This document shows, piece by piece, positions 1 through 7,883 of a DNA stretch of 64,000 nucleotides (positions are counted from its first letter, which is position 1; every line of letters starts with the position of its first letter). The stretch comes from Hypericibacter sp049323455 (GTDB taxonomy: Bacteria; Pseudomonadota; Alphaproteobacteria; Dongiales; Dongiaceae). The translations under genes and the position numbers were made by a program. The stretch is taken from the NCBI GenBank assembly GCA_049323455.1, contig JBMONF010000022.1, forward strand, positions 1 through 64,000, in the 5' to 3' direction. The notes under the pieces were generated by a model. That model saw only the letters and a list, made by a program, of their open reading frames with translations, had not been told where the DNA came from and ran no database searches.

Positions 1-112
1 ACCGTCGCAGCCACCGCCCGCTCCCGGACCCCTGCACCGGCCCATCGCACACCCACACGCGCCAGCCAACCGGCGCGCAGAAAAAACTCGTCCGCATCTT
101 GCAAAACGGACA

Positions 113-234
113 TCAGAGGATGAGGTCAGCCCGTCGAAGGGCGCGGCCTCCTCAGCATGAGGAATAGCCGTTATGCCACGAAAACTTAACCTCATCCTGA
201 GGAGCGTCCCGTCAGGGACGCGTCTCGAAGGACG
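113..234. repeat. Inverted pair of intergenic repeat units
   Basis: Two related units face each other. The right unit (190-234) begins CCTCATCCTGAGGAG and runs to GTCTCGAAGGACG. The left unit (113-162) read on the minus strand begins CCTCATGCTGAGGAGG and continues with a CCTTCGACGGGC segment. Units starting CCTCATnnTGAGGAG and ending near TCGAAGGA are frequent between genes of alphaproteobacteria. They are non-coding, and the pair could form a large cruciform or a transcript hairpin downstream of the acyl-CoA dehydrogenase that ends at 349. The rest of 1-348 shows no credible gene. Confidence 0.6.
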
Positions 235-348
235 CACTTGTGCTTATGCAATGTCTTCGCATGTCCCCCCGGCTGGAGATCATTGCTCTATCCCCGCCGC
301 CATGCCCGCCTGGAGCGGCCAGGGCTTGGCAACAGGGCGCGCCCCTTG

Positions 349-1524
349 CTACTCGACGAGCGCTTCCTGGCCGCGCTTGTAGAGGCCGTTGGCGATGATG
401 AGGCGTTGGATCTCCGACGTGCCTTCCCAGATGCGGTCCACGCGCAGCTCGCGGAAGAACCGTTCGGCCACGTTCTCGCGCATATAGCCGCGCCCGCCGA
501 AGATCTGCACCGCCCGGTCCGCGACGCGGTTGGCCATCTCCGAGGCATGGAGCTTGGCCATCGAGCACTGGGCGTGGCTCACTTTCACATCCGTGCCGGC
601 GTCGATCTCCTCGGCCGTACGATAGGTGATGAGGCGCGCGGCCCAGAGCTCGGTCAGGCTGTCGGCCAGCATGAACTGGATCGCCTGGTGCTGGGCGATC
701 GGCTGGCCGAAAGCCTGGCGATCCTTGGCGAAGCGCGTCGCCTCCTCGATCAGGCGGGCGGCGGCACCGCAGCAGCGCGCGGCGATGCCGAGCCGCTCGT
801 AGCGGAACCAGTCGTAAGTGAAGCCCATGCCGTCGCCTTCCTCGCCGATGCGGTTTTCCACCGGCACGCGCACGCCCTTGAAGCGGTAGATCGGATGATG
901 GGCCGCATAGTTGTGGCTGTAGGCCGGCGTGCGCACCAGCTCGATGCCGGGCGTGTCCATATCGACGAAGAAGAGGCAATGCGCCCCTTTGTGCGGCCCG
1001 TCGGCGAGCTTGGCCTGGAAGATGAAATGATCGGCGTGGTTGGCCGAGGTGACGTGCCACTTCTCGCCGTCGAGGATGTAATGATCGCCCTCGCGCCGCG
1101 CCGTGGCCTTGATGCCCTCGACGTCGGAGCCGGCATCGGCCTCGGTGATGGCGTAGCATTCGTGGCGCTCGCCGCGAATGTTGGGTTTCACCCATCGCTC
1201 CATCTGATAGGGCGAACAGGCCGTCACCATCCAGGGCGGTGTGGAGCTGTAGCACCAGCCGAGCGCGTTGGTGGCTTTGCCGATCTCTTCCTGGATCACC
1301 GTCTGCTCCAGCATGGAGAGGCCGGCGCCGCCGAGATCTTTCGGGATGGCCAGCGCGTGAAGGCCGATCTCGCGCGCCCGCCGGCGGTGGCGCTGCCGGA
1401 TCTCGGCCGACAGCACGCCGCCGTTCATCTCCGCCTCGACCTCGTAAGGGATCAGCTCCTCGCGGACGAACGCGCGAACTTTGGTTTGCCAAGCACGCGC
1501 GCTTGGCGGCAACGGGTAGGTCAT
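349..1524 (-). CDS. Acyl-CoA dehydrogenase
   Basis: This 391-residue protein has the full length and order of the acyl-CoA dehydrogenase family: an alpha-helical N-domain, a central beta-domain with the CYAITEADAGSD flavin/substrate stretch, and a C-terminal helical domain with FGQPIAQHQAIQ and the FGGRGYM..E segment, ending in IWEGTSEIQR. Such enzymes are FAD-dependent and introduce an alpha-beta double bond into acyl-CoA. It lies 36 bases downstream of the Rieske oxygenase gene on the same strand, so the two are probably cotranscribed. It resembles the dehydrogenase at 40162-41331 more than the one at 4471-5637. The substrate cannot be read from sequence; the setting suggests an unusual (branched, aromatic or betaine-type) acyl-CoA. 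Confidence 0.93.
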   Translation of the reverse strand: MTYPLPPSARAWQTKVRAFVREELIPYEVEAEMNGGVLSAEIRQRHRRRAREIGLHALAIPKDLGGAGLSMLEQTVIQEEIGKATNALGWCYSSTPPWMVTACSPYQMERWVKPNIRGERHECYAITEADAGSDVEGIKATARREGDHYILDGEKWHVTSANHADHFIFQAKLADGPHKGAHCLFFVDMDTPGIELVRTPAYSHNYAAHHPIYRFKGVRVPVENRIGEEGDGMGFTYDWFRYERLGIAARCCGAAARLIEEATRFAKDRQAFGQPIAQHQAIQFMLADSLTELWAARLITYRTAEEIDAGTDVKVSHAQCSMAKLHASEMANRVADRAVQIFGGRGYMRENVAERFFRELRVDRIWEGTSEIQRLIIANGLYKRGQEALVE

Positions 1525-1560
1525 GGCGTCATCCTTTCGCAGCGGAGCGGGATACCCGCA

Positions 1561-2796
1561 TTACGCGGCCTGCATGCGGTCGTTCGCGGCACGGACGGTG
1601 CCGGCGGGCGGTGCGTCGTGCGCCCGGGCCACCGGAAGCCGGCGCCGGATCATGTCGTGAAATTGCCTCACGCAGATTTCCTTCCGGGACAGCACGCCCA
1701 CCTTGTAGCCGCTGCTCTCGAGGCCGCGCTGCACCGATTCCACCAGGAGGTTGTCCTCCTCCAAGACCGGTCCGTTGATGCGCCAACTGAGATAGCGACA
1801 GGCATCGAGGCGCCGCTCCAGATCGGGGGCAAGGCCGGGTAGCCGGTAGGCGCGACCCCGCAGCGCGCATCGGCCGGGGCCGAGCGGCACGACGTGGAAC
1901 AGATCGATCTGCTCCGGATAAACGTCGAAGGCGAGATTGGGCAGGACCGTGTAGTAGGCCCATGCCCGCCTGCGGTCCGATGGCAGATAGTCGAGATCGG
2001 GCAGCAGCCGCTGGTAGTGCCGCTCGCTCCAGTTGGCCGAGGGCTTGTCGCGCATGTGAGCGACGGCGCGCGACACGTCGCCCGCCTTCACGTCGAGATG
2101 ATAGTTGTTGCCGAACAAGCGATAGAGGCCGGGATGGCCGACCGGTACGTGATAGCCCTCGAGGAAATTGTCCATCACGTTCTTCCAGTCGACCGGAATT
2201 TCGACATGATAGGGCTCGCGATGGGGAACCATCTCGGCGATCCGATACCGCGCGATCTCCGCGGCGTAGGGCGCCATGCGCTCGGCGACGCTGGGCCCCT
2301 CCGCGCCGAACCGCACGAAGACGAAGCCCATCCAGACTTCGGTCGGCAGCGGCTTCAACCCGTATTGCGACTTGTCGAGGCCGGGGAAGTCCGCCTCGCC
2401 GGGAACCGCCCTGAGCCGCCCGTCGAGGCCGTAGGTCCAGCCGTGATAGAAGCAGCGAAGCGCGCCGTGGCAGCGACCGAAGCGCCCTTGCGCGACGGCC
2501 GCCGCGCGATGGCGGCAGGTATTGTGGAAGGCACGAATCTCGCCATCCTCGCCGCGCATCACCAGCGCGCGCTCGCCCAGGAACTCGAAGGTGGCGTAGG
2601 CACCGGGCTCGGCGATCTCGGCGACGTGGCAGACGATCTGCCAATTCGAGAGCAACAGCCGCTCGCGCTCGAGCGCGAAGAACTCGGCGTTGTTGTAGGT
2701 CCAGGCGGGGAGAGTTTCCGGCGGGACGTCGGCCGTGCGAGCGGTGCGCCCTTGAGCGGCGCTGTCGCGGTCTTTCACGGCGTCGATAGCGGTCAT
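1561..2796 (-). CDS. Rieske non-heme iron oxygenase, large (alpha) subunit
   Basis: A 411-residue ring-hydroxylating-type oxygenase. The N-terminal Rieske domain has C-x-H (CRHRAA) followed by C-x2-H (CFYHGW), the two pairs that hold the 2Fe-2S cluster. The C-terminal catalytic domain has NFLEGYHVPVGHP, which supplies the two histidines for mononuclear iron. The start at 2796 is chosen because GGGGGAGAA lies just upstream; longer in-frame versions add arginine-rich junk. By overall organisation it is close to the group containing choline, glycine-betaine and carnitine oxygenases, which cleave or hydroxylate N-methylated or aromatic substrates. No reductase or ferredoxin gene is adjacent, so electrons must come from a partner elsewhere. 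The neighbouring TetR regulator is itself BetI-like, which fits an amine or betaine substrate, but that is inference. Confidence 0.88.
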   Translation of the reverse strand: MTAIDAVKDRDSAAQGRTARTADVPPETLPAWTYNNAEFFALERERLLLSNWQIVCHVAEIAEPGAYATFEFLGERALVMRGEDGEIRAFHNTCRHRAAAVAQGRFGRCHGALRCFYHGWTYGLDGRLRAVPGEADFPGLDKSQYGLKPLPTEVWMGFVFVRFGAEGPSVAERMAPYAAEIARYRIAEMVPHREPYHVEIPVDWKNVMDNFLEGYHVPVGHPGLYRLFGNNYHLDVKAGDVSRAVAHMRDKPSANWSERHYQRLLPDLDYLPSDRRRAWAYYTVLPNLAFDVYPEQIDLFHVVPLGPGRCALRGRAYRLPGLAPDLERRLDACRYLSWRINGPVLEEDNLLVESVQRGLESSGYKVGVLSRKEICVRQFHDMIRRRLPVARAHDAPPAGTVRAANDRMQAA

Positions 2797-2867
2797 GGCA
2801 TTCTCCCCCTTGCTGATACGGTCTCTTGGAATTCGACGCGGAAACCGGTGTCGCCGGTTCCCGCCGC

Positions 2868-3518
2868 TCAACGGCTTGCGATGGCGGCGCCCGGTTGGGG
2901 TGGTCGAGCGCGGTGGGCGAATTCCCTGGGAAAGACCCGAGCGAGAAAGGCGTAAGCCGTGCGCTTGGCCTCCTCGCGCGAGAGGCCCTTCGGGTTGGTC
3001 AGAAGATCGAGCCAGAGCCCGTCGCTCATGGCGTTGAAGCCGCGGGCGATGGCGTCGAGATCGAGATCGTGGTAGCCGCCGCGCGCGGCGATGGCGGCGC
3101 AAAGCGCGCGGGTCTGAGCGAAGAACCGGTCGGATAATTCGACGTAGATCTCCAGATATTCCGGCCGCCAGCGCGCCTCGCCCCAGAAGGCATACCAGAC
3201 GGTTACATGCTTGCGGCTGGCAACGCGCGGGTCGAAGTCAGCTTCGATGATCGCGGCAAACTGCTCGGCCGGATCTTCGCCGGCACGCTCCACCGCCATC
3301 GCGAGGAAGCGCTCGTAGGATGTCGCCAGATGGCGCAGCGTGGCCACGAGCAGCTCTTCCTTGCTGCGGAAATAGAAATTGACGATGCCGGTGGAGAGCT
3401 TCGCGGCCTGGGCGACGTCGGCCAGCGTGAGCTGCGAGAATCCATGGCGCGCGATCATGTCGATCGTGGCCTCGATCAACTGCGTTCGCCGGACTTCCTT
3501 GATCTCGAAACGGCCCAT
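2868..3518 (-). CDS. TetR-family regulator (BetI-like)
   Basis: A 216-residue regulator. An N-terminal helix-turn-helix (about residues 5-55, including LTLADVAQAAKLSTGIVNFY) is followed by a BetI-type ligand domain with the typical WYAFWGEA and FNAMSDGLWLDLL stretches. The start at 3518 is preferred because GGAG sits 8 bases upstream and the protein then begins MGRFEIKEVRR, matching the start of its relative at 36863. It lies upstream of the Rieske oxygenase on the same strand and is divergent from the enoyl-CoA hydratase operon, the usual position for a repressor controlling both flanks. BetI itself represses choline-to-betaine genes; the ligand here is unknown. Confidence 0.88.
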   Translation of the reverse strand: MGRFEIKEVRRTQLIEATIDMIARHGFSQLTLADVAQAAKLSTGIVNFYFRSKEELLVATLRHLATSYERFLAMAVERAGEDPAEQFAAIIEADFDPRVASRKHVTVWYAFWGEARWRPEYLEIYVELSDRFFAQTRALCAAIAARGGYHDLDLDAIARGFNAMSDGLWLDLLTNPKGLSREEAKRTAYAFLARVFPREFAHRARPPQPGAAIASR

Positions 3519-3695
3519 CGGCATGCTCCGAATGAAATAAATCATTGCATATTCTTGCATCTAATTCAATGAAATATATGTTATTAATCCGACTCGTTGA
3601 ATGACCAAGCAATCAATATGGCGGCCATGGCCCGACGCGGCCGCTGTGCTAGGCTGCGCCGCGCTTGGGAAGCCGGAATTCAGGGGAAAACAGGC
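3519..3695. promoter_or_regulatory. AT-rich divergent promoter region
   Basis: The spacer between the TetR gene and the hydratase gene is markedly AT-rich (about 3530-3600) in otherwise GC-rich DNA. It contains two TTGCAT copies (about 3544-3560) and separated ATTCAA and TTGAAT arms (about 3563-3602), which could form part of a TetR operator. This is a positional inference; no exact operator is proven. Confidence 0.4.
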
Positions 3696-4466
3696 TTGCT
3701 CGACATCATCGATGACGGTCCCGTTCGCAGGCTGGCGCTCAACCGGCCGGAGGTGCGCAACGCACTAAGCTTGGCTTTGCTGAAAGCGCTGCGTGCGGCA
3801 TTGCGGCAGGCCGAGGCCGAGGGTGTGCGCTGTCTGATCCTGACCGGACGCGGCAAGGCGTTTTGCGCCGGTGCCGACGTGCTGGAATGGTCCGAGGCCG
3901 AAGCCGCCGGCCGCGAGGGCTACGACTGGATGGCACAAGCGCACGGCCTGATCGCCGAGATGGCCGCGTTTCCGGCACCGACCATCGCTTTGCTGAACGG
4001 TGCCGCCGTCGGCGCCGGGCTCGACTTGGCGCTGGCCTGCGACTTCCGCTTCGCCGCCGACAGCGCCAAATTCGTGTGCGCCTACACCAAGGTCGGCTAT
4101 TCGCCCGATTGCGGCGGCAGCTGGTTTTTGCCGCGTCTGGTCGGAATCGAGGCGGCGAAGCGTTTCGTCTATACCGGCGAGACCTGGACCGCGCCCGAAG
4201 CGCTGCAACGCGGCCTCGTCACAGAAGTGCATTCCCTCGACGCGCTCGAGGCTGCGACCCATGACTTTGCGCGCAAGCTGGCGAATGGTCCCACCGTGGC
4301 GCAACGGCAGGCCAAGCGGCTGCTGGATGCCGCACACGAACGAAGCCTTGCCCAGCAGCTCGCGGCGGAGCTCGCCGCTGGCAAGATCTGCGCTGCCAGC
4401 GAGGATCACAAGGAAGGGCTTGCCGCCGCCGTCGAGCGGCGCGAGCCGGTTTTCAAGGGCAAGTGA
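3696..4466 (+). CDS. Enoyl-CoA hydratase/isomerase family protein
   Basis: A crotonase-fold protein of 256 residues when started at TTG 3696, which has AGGGGA upstream. An ATG at 3597 gives a longer form with an arginine-rich extension unlike the family. Crotonase features are the LNRPEVRNALS start, the GRGKAFCAGAD oxyanion segment and GAAVGAGLDLALACDFRFA. Family members hydrate, isomerise or cleave enoyl-CoA esters. At the acid/base positions the helix reads YSPDCGGSWFLPRLVG, typical of the hydratase/isomerase branch without the two canonical glutamates, so the exact reaction is open. It is the first gene of an operon: the next start lies 4 bases downstream. Confidence 0.87.
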   Translation: MLDIIDDGPVRRLALNRPEVRNALSLALLKALRAALRQAEAEGVRCLILTGRGKAFCAGADVLEWSEAEAAGREGYDWMAQAHGLIAEMAAFPAPTIALLNGAAVGAGLDLALACDFRFAADSAKFVCAYTKVGYSPDCGGSWFLPRLVGIEAAKRFVYTGETWTAPEALQRGLVTEVHSLDALEAATHDFARKLANGPTVAQRQAKRLLDAAHERSLAQQLAAELAAGKICAASEDHKEGLAAAVERREPVFKGK

Positions 4467-4470
4467 ACCA

Positions 4471-5637
4471 ATGGCTTTCGATTTCACGCCCACCGAAGAG
4501 CAGCGGATGCTGGTCGAAACCGTGCGCCGCTTCATGGAGAAGGAGATATTCCCCTACGAGCGCGAAACCGAGCGGCTGGGCGAGGTCCCGCACGAGCTCG
4601 GCCTGCAGATCAAGAAGCGGGCGAAGGAGCAGGGGCTCTATGCCGCCAACATGCCGGCCGAGATCGGCGGCGGCGGGCTCGATTTCCTCTCGGTCACCAT
4701 GATGGATCGCGAGATCGGAAAATCGACCTGGGGCTTATGCGGCTGGATCGGCCGGCCTTCCGAGATTCTCAACGCCTGCCAGGGCGATCAGCGCGAGGTT
4801 TATCTCATCCCGGCCGTGAAGGGCGAACGCAAGGACGCCTTCGCGCTCACCGAGCCCAATGCCGGCTCCGACGCCATGGGCATCCAGACCCGCGCCGTCC
4901 GCGACGGCGACGACTGGGTCATCAACGGCAGCAAGCATTTCATCAGTTGCGTGACGAAGCCCGATTTCGTCACGCTGTTCGCGGTCACAGGCGCGGACGA
5001 GACGCCGAAGGGCCCGCGCAAGCGCATCACCTGCTTTCTGGTCGATGTCGACACGCCGGGCTTCGAAATGCGGCGCGGGCCCCGGCCCGTGAGCCATCGC
5101 ACCTACCACAATTATCAGCTCTCCTTCAGCGACATGCGCCTGAACAAGCGCCAGATCCTGGGCGAGGAGGGCAAGGGTTTCGATCTCGCCGGCAAGTGGC
5201 TTTCCAACACGCGCCTGCTGGTGGCGGCCAATTGCTGCGGCAAGGCCGAGCGCGCGCTCCAGATCGCGACCGAGTGGGCCGCGACGAGGCGGCAGTTCGG
5301 CCAGACCATCGGCAAGTTCCAGGGCGTCTCCTTCAAGCTCGCCGACATGGCGACCGAGATCAAGGCCGCCGATCTATTGACCTATCACGTCGCCTGGAAA
5401 TATCTGAACGGCACCATGACGAACGCGGACGCCGCGATGGCCAAGCTCTTCGCCTCGGAGATGGCGCAGCGCGTGACCGACAATGCGATCCAGATCCTGG
5501 GCGGCATGGGGCTGATGGACGAGCTGCCGCTCGAGATGCTCTGGCGCGACGCGCGCATCGAGCGCATCTGGGACGGCACCTCCGAGATCCAGCGCCACAT
5601 CATCTCGCGCGACATGCTGCGCGCTCACGAAAACTGA
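4471..5637 (+). CDS. Acyl-CoA dehydrogenase
   Basis: A full-length (388 residues) FAD-dependent acyl-CoA dehydrogenase that starts MAFDFTPTEEQRMLVETVRR. Family landmarks are AFALTEPNAGSDA, the RRQFGQTIGKFQG segment, ILGGMGLMDELP and the C-terminal IWDGTSEIQRH. It starts 4 bases after the hydratase stop and is followed 19 bases later by the SDR gene, so the three form an operon for dehydrogenation, hydration and reduction of CoA thioesters. The ILGGMGLM segment differs from the GGRGYMRE form in the other two dehydrogenases of this window, suggesting a different acyl substrate. Confidence 0.93.
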   Translation: MAFDFTPTEEQRMLVETVRRFMEKEIFPYERETERLGEVPHELGLQIKKRAKEQGLYAANMPAEIGGGGLDFLSVTMMDREIGKSTWGLCGWIGRPSEILNACQGDQREVYLIPAVKGERKDAFALTEPNAGSDAMGIQTRAVRDGDDWVINGSKHFISCVTKPDFVTLFAVTGADETPKGPRKRITCFLVDVDTPGFEMRRGPRPVSHRTYHNYQLSFSDMRLNKRQILGEEGKGFDLAGKWLSNTRLLVAANCCGKAERALQIATEWAATRRQFGQTIGKFQGVSFKLADMATEIKAADLLTYHVAWKYLNGTMTNADAAMAKLFASEMAQRVTDNAIQILGGMGLMDELPLEMLWRDARIERIWDGTSEIQRHIISRDMLRAHEN

Positions 5638-5656
5638 ACTGGCGAAAGCTGAACCG

Positions 5657-6499
5657 ATGTTCACGCCCGATCTGCTCAAGGACAAACGCATCCTCGTCAC
5701 CGGCGGCGGGACCGGGCTCGGCCTGTCGATGGGCCGACGCTTCCTGGAGCTGGGGGCGGAGCTCGTCATCTGTGGCCGGCGGACTCAGGTCCTGGCCGAC
5801 GCCAAGGCGGCACTCGAGGCGCAAACCGGCGGCAAGGTCGAGACTCATGGCTGCGACATTCGCGATGCGGCTGCGGTCGAGGCGATGACGGAGGCGATCT
5901 GGGCGACCCGGCCGCTCGATGTGCTCGTCAACAATGCGGCCGGCAATTTCATCGCCCGTAGCGAGGAATTGTCACCGCGTGCCGTGGATGCGGTGCTGGG
6001 TATCGTGTTGCATGGCAGCGCCTATGCCACGCTGGCCTGCGGCCGGCGCTGGCTCGCTCAGGGGCACAAGGCAACGGTTCTCAGCATCATAACCACCTAT
6101 GCCTGGACCGGCTCGGCCTATGTCGTCCCCTCGGCCATGGCGAAGGCCGGTGTCATGGCTTTGACACGGAGCCTGGCGGTCGAATGGGGTGGTCGAGGCG
6201 TGCGGCTCAATGCTATCGCTCCGGGGCCCTTCCCGACGCCAGGAGCCTGGGAAAGGCTGGTTCCGCGGGCCGATTTGGCCCGAACTTTCGAGACGAAAAA
6301 TCCTCTGAAGAGGGTCGGCCGGCACCGGGAGCTGGCCGATCTCGCAAGCTTCCTTGTCAGCGACGGTGCCGGCTATATTAATGGCGAAGTTGTCACAATC
6401 GACGGTGGGGAATGGTTGATGGGCGCGGGTCAGTTTAATTTCCTAAGCGCGCTCACGGATCGGGATTGGGAAGCCCTCAAGCCAAAAAAGAAAAACTAG
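5657..6499 (+). CDS. SDR oxidoreductase, 2,4-dienoyl-CoA reductase type
   Basis: A 280-residue short-chain dehydrogenase with an N-terminal TGGGTGLG nucleotide-binding loop and an NNAAGNF segment. In place of the classical YxxxK it has VVPSAMAKAG, followed by AVEWGGRGVRLNAIAPGP and a C-terminal INGEVVTIDGG. The PSA.AKAG form and the following AEWG..G.R.N segment are as in mitochondrial-type 2,4-dienoyl-CoA reductases (DECR), where the usual tyrosine of the motif is absent and other residues take over. The likely role is NADPH-dependent reduction of a dienoyl-CoA in the same operon as the hydratase and dehydrogenase. It is probably the last gene of the operon. Confidence 0.88.
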   Translation: MFTPDLLKDKRILVTGGGTGLGLSMGRRFLELGAELVICGRRTQVLADAKAALEAQTGGKVETHGCDIRDAAAVEAMTEAIWATRPLDVLVNNAAGNFIARSEELSPRAVDAVLGIVLHGSAYATLACGRRWLAQGHKATVLSIITTYAWTGSAYVVPSAMAKAGVMALTRSLAVEWGGRGVRLNAIAPGPFPTPGAWERLVPRADLARTFETKNPLKRVGRHRELADLASFLVSDGAGYINGEVVTIDGGEWLMGAGQFNFLSALTDRDWEALKPKKKN

Positions 6500-6627
6500 A
6501 GTTAAGGGTTTCCTGATATTAGCATTTCATGGCGTCGCCCAAGGCCCATGGGTCCGCGCGAAGAGTGGTAGACTGTCAATGCCCGGCAAGGATAGGCCTT
6601 GCCGGGAGCGGACGGATTGAGAGGGCC

Positions 6628-7128
6628 ATGCTCCATCGAGCCCCTGCTGCGGCGTTCATGTTGGCGACGGTATTGCTTGCCGCCGGCTGCACGCGCGAAT
6701 ACAAGGAGGAGCCGGCGCCGCCGGTGGCGGTGCAGCCAAGCGAGCCGACCACGGTGGCCGAGCCAGCGCCTCCGGCGCCCGTACCCATGCCGGCGCCCGT
6801 GTTCCCGATCCCGCAGCAAAAGCCGACGCCAGGCACGTCGATCGCCAATCTGCCGCCGCAGTTCGACCAGGACGATCCACAACGTCTGGTGGGGCTGGAC
6901 GAGGCGCAGACCTCTGCCATTCTCGGCGATCCCTTCATCGCCGAGGAGCGTCCGCCGGCACGCATCTGGACCTATGCCGATGGCGACTGCCGGCTCCAGG
7001 TCTTCTTCTATCCGGATCTCAGCGATCAGCATTTCGCAGCGCTGACCTTCAGTTTCTCGGGAATCCAGGACACGGAGGCGGCGCGTCGTGGCTGTTTCGC
7101 GGCGTTGCTGGAGAAACATGGTGCTTGA
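6628..7128 (+). CDS. Putative lipoprotein upstream of a two-component system
   Basis: A 166-residue protein. The start at 6628 gives a signal peptide with the lipobox LAAGC and lipidated Cys21. A proline-rich stretch follows (about residues 27-65), typical of a periplasmic tether, then a compact C-terminal domain with GLDEAQTSAILGDP and two cysteines (DGDCRLQVFFYP and RRGCFAALL) that could pair. No family is recognised with certainty; the C-terminal part is reminiscent of small outer-membrane assembly-type lipoproteins. Its end overlaps the start of the response-regulator gene by 11 bases, so the two are translationally coupled and the lipoprotein may monitor the envelope for the sensor kinase. 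Confidence 0.75.
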   Translation: MLHRAPAAAFMLATVLLAAGCTREYKEEPAPPVAVQPSEPTTVAEPAPPAPVPMPAPVFPIPQQKPTPGTSIANLPPQFDQDDPQRLVGLDEAQTSAILGDPFIAEERPPARIWTYADGDCRLQVFFYPDLSDQHFAALTFSFSGIQDTEAARRGCFAALLEKHGA

Positions 7129-7873
7129 CGGAAGCGAACTGAAACTGCGACGGCGCGTCGCCGTTGTGGACGATGATGCGATGTTCCGAGAATCACTCGG
7201 CCTCAATCTCGGCGAAAGCGGATTCGAGGTGATGGAATTCGCGGGCGGCCGGCCGTTCCTTGACTGGCTCGGTGCGGGCAACGGCGTCGACGCCGTGCTG
7301 CTCGACTGGCGCATGCCGGGAATGGATGGGCTGGCGGTGCTGCGTTCGTTGCGAGAGCGTGGCTTGCGCGTACCCGTAGTTTTCCTCACCGCGCTCAGCG
7401 ACGACATCTACGAGGAGGCGGCGCTGCGTTTCGGCGCGGTCGACTTCATCGAGAAGTCGCGCAGCCTCGCCATCATCCTGCAGCGGCTGCGCCTGATCAC
7501 CGAGGGCGCCAAGCCGGCGGCCTCGGGCCCGCCGACGCCTGGTGCGGGCCCCACGCTCAAGCGCGGTCGGCTCGAGCTCAAGACCGACATCGCGCGTGCC
7601 TTCTACGACGGCCGGCCGGTCGACCTCACCGTGACCGAATTCAATATCGTCTGCGCACTCGCTGCCGCCATCGATGCCGACGTTTCCTACCGCCAAATCT
7701 ACGACCTCGCCCGCGGGGCCGATTTCGTGGCCGGACAGGGCGAAGAGGGCTATCGTGTCAATGTCCGCTCTTTCATCAAGCGCATCCGCCAGAAGTTCCG
7801 AGCCGTCGCCCCGGAGTTCGACGGCATCGCCAATTATCCGGGATTCGGCTACCGGTGGGTCGATCCCGAATAG
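7118..7873 (+). CDS. Response regulator, OmpR/ChvI-like
   Basis: A 251-residue regulator. The receiver domain (about residues 12-130) has VVDDD, the phospho-acceptor Asp63 in LLDWRMP, and the EKSRS lysine. A flexible proline/glycine linker (about 138-150) leads to an OmpR-type winged helix ending in GFGYRW. The DLTVTEFNIV and VRSFIKRIRQKF segments are closest to ChvI. It overlaps the lipoprotein gene upstream and is followed 10 bases later by the kinase gene. It would bind DNA on phosphorylation by that kinase. Canonical chvI neighbours (hprK and PTS genes) are missing, so it may be a ChvI paralogue rather than ChvI itself. Confidence 0.88.
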   Translation: MVLDGSELKLRRRVAVVDDDAMFRESLGLNLGESGFEVMEFAGGRPFLDWLGAGNGVDAVLLDWRMPGMDGLAVLRSLRERGLRVPVVFLTALSDDIYEEAALRFGAVDFIEKSRSLAIILQRLRLITEGAKPAASGPPTPGAGPTLKRGRLELKTDIARAFYDGRPVDLTVTEFNIVCALAAAIDADVSYRQIYDLARGADFVAGQGEEGYRVNVRSFIKRIRQKFRAVAPEFDGIANYPGFGYRWVDPE

Positions 7874-7883
7874 GGATGGCAAA

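Noticed and set aside
238..1842. A 534-codon plus-strand frame opposite the first acyl-CoA dehydrogenase
   Set aside because: It crosses from the dehydrogenase into the oxygenase gene and has no recognisable motif.
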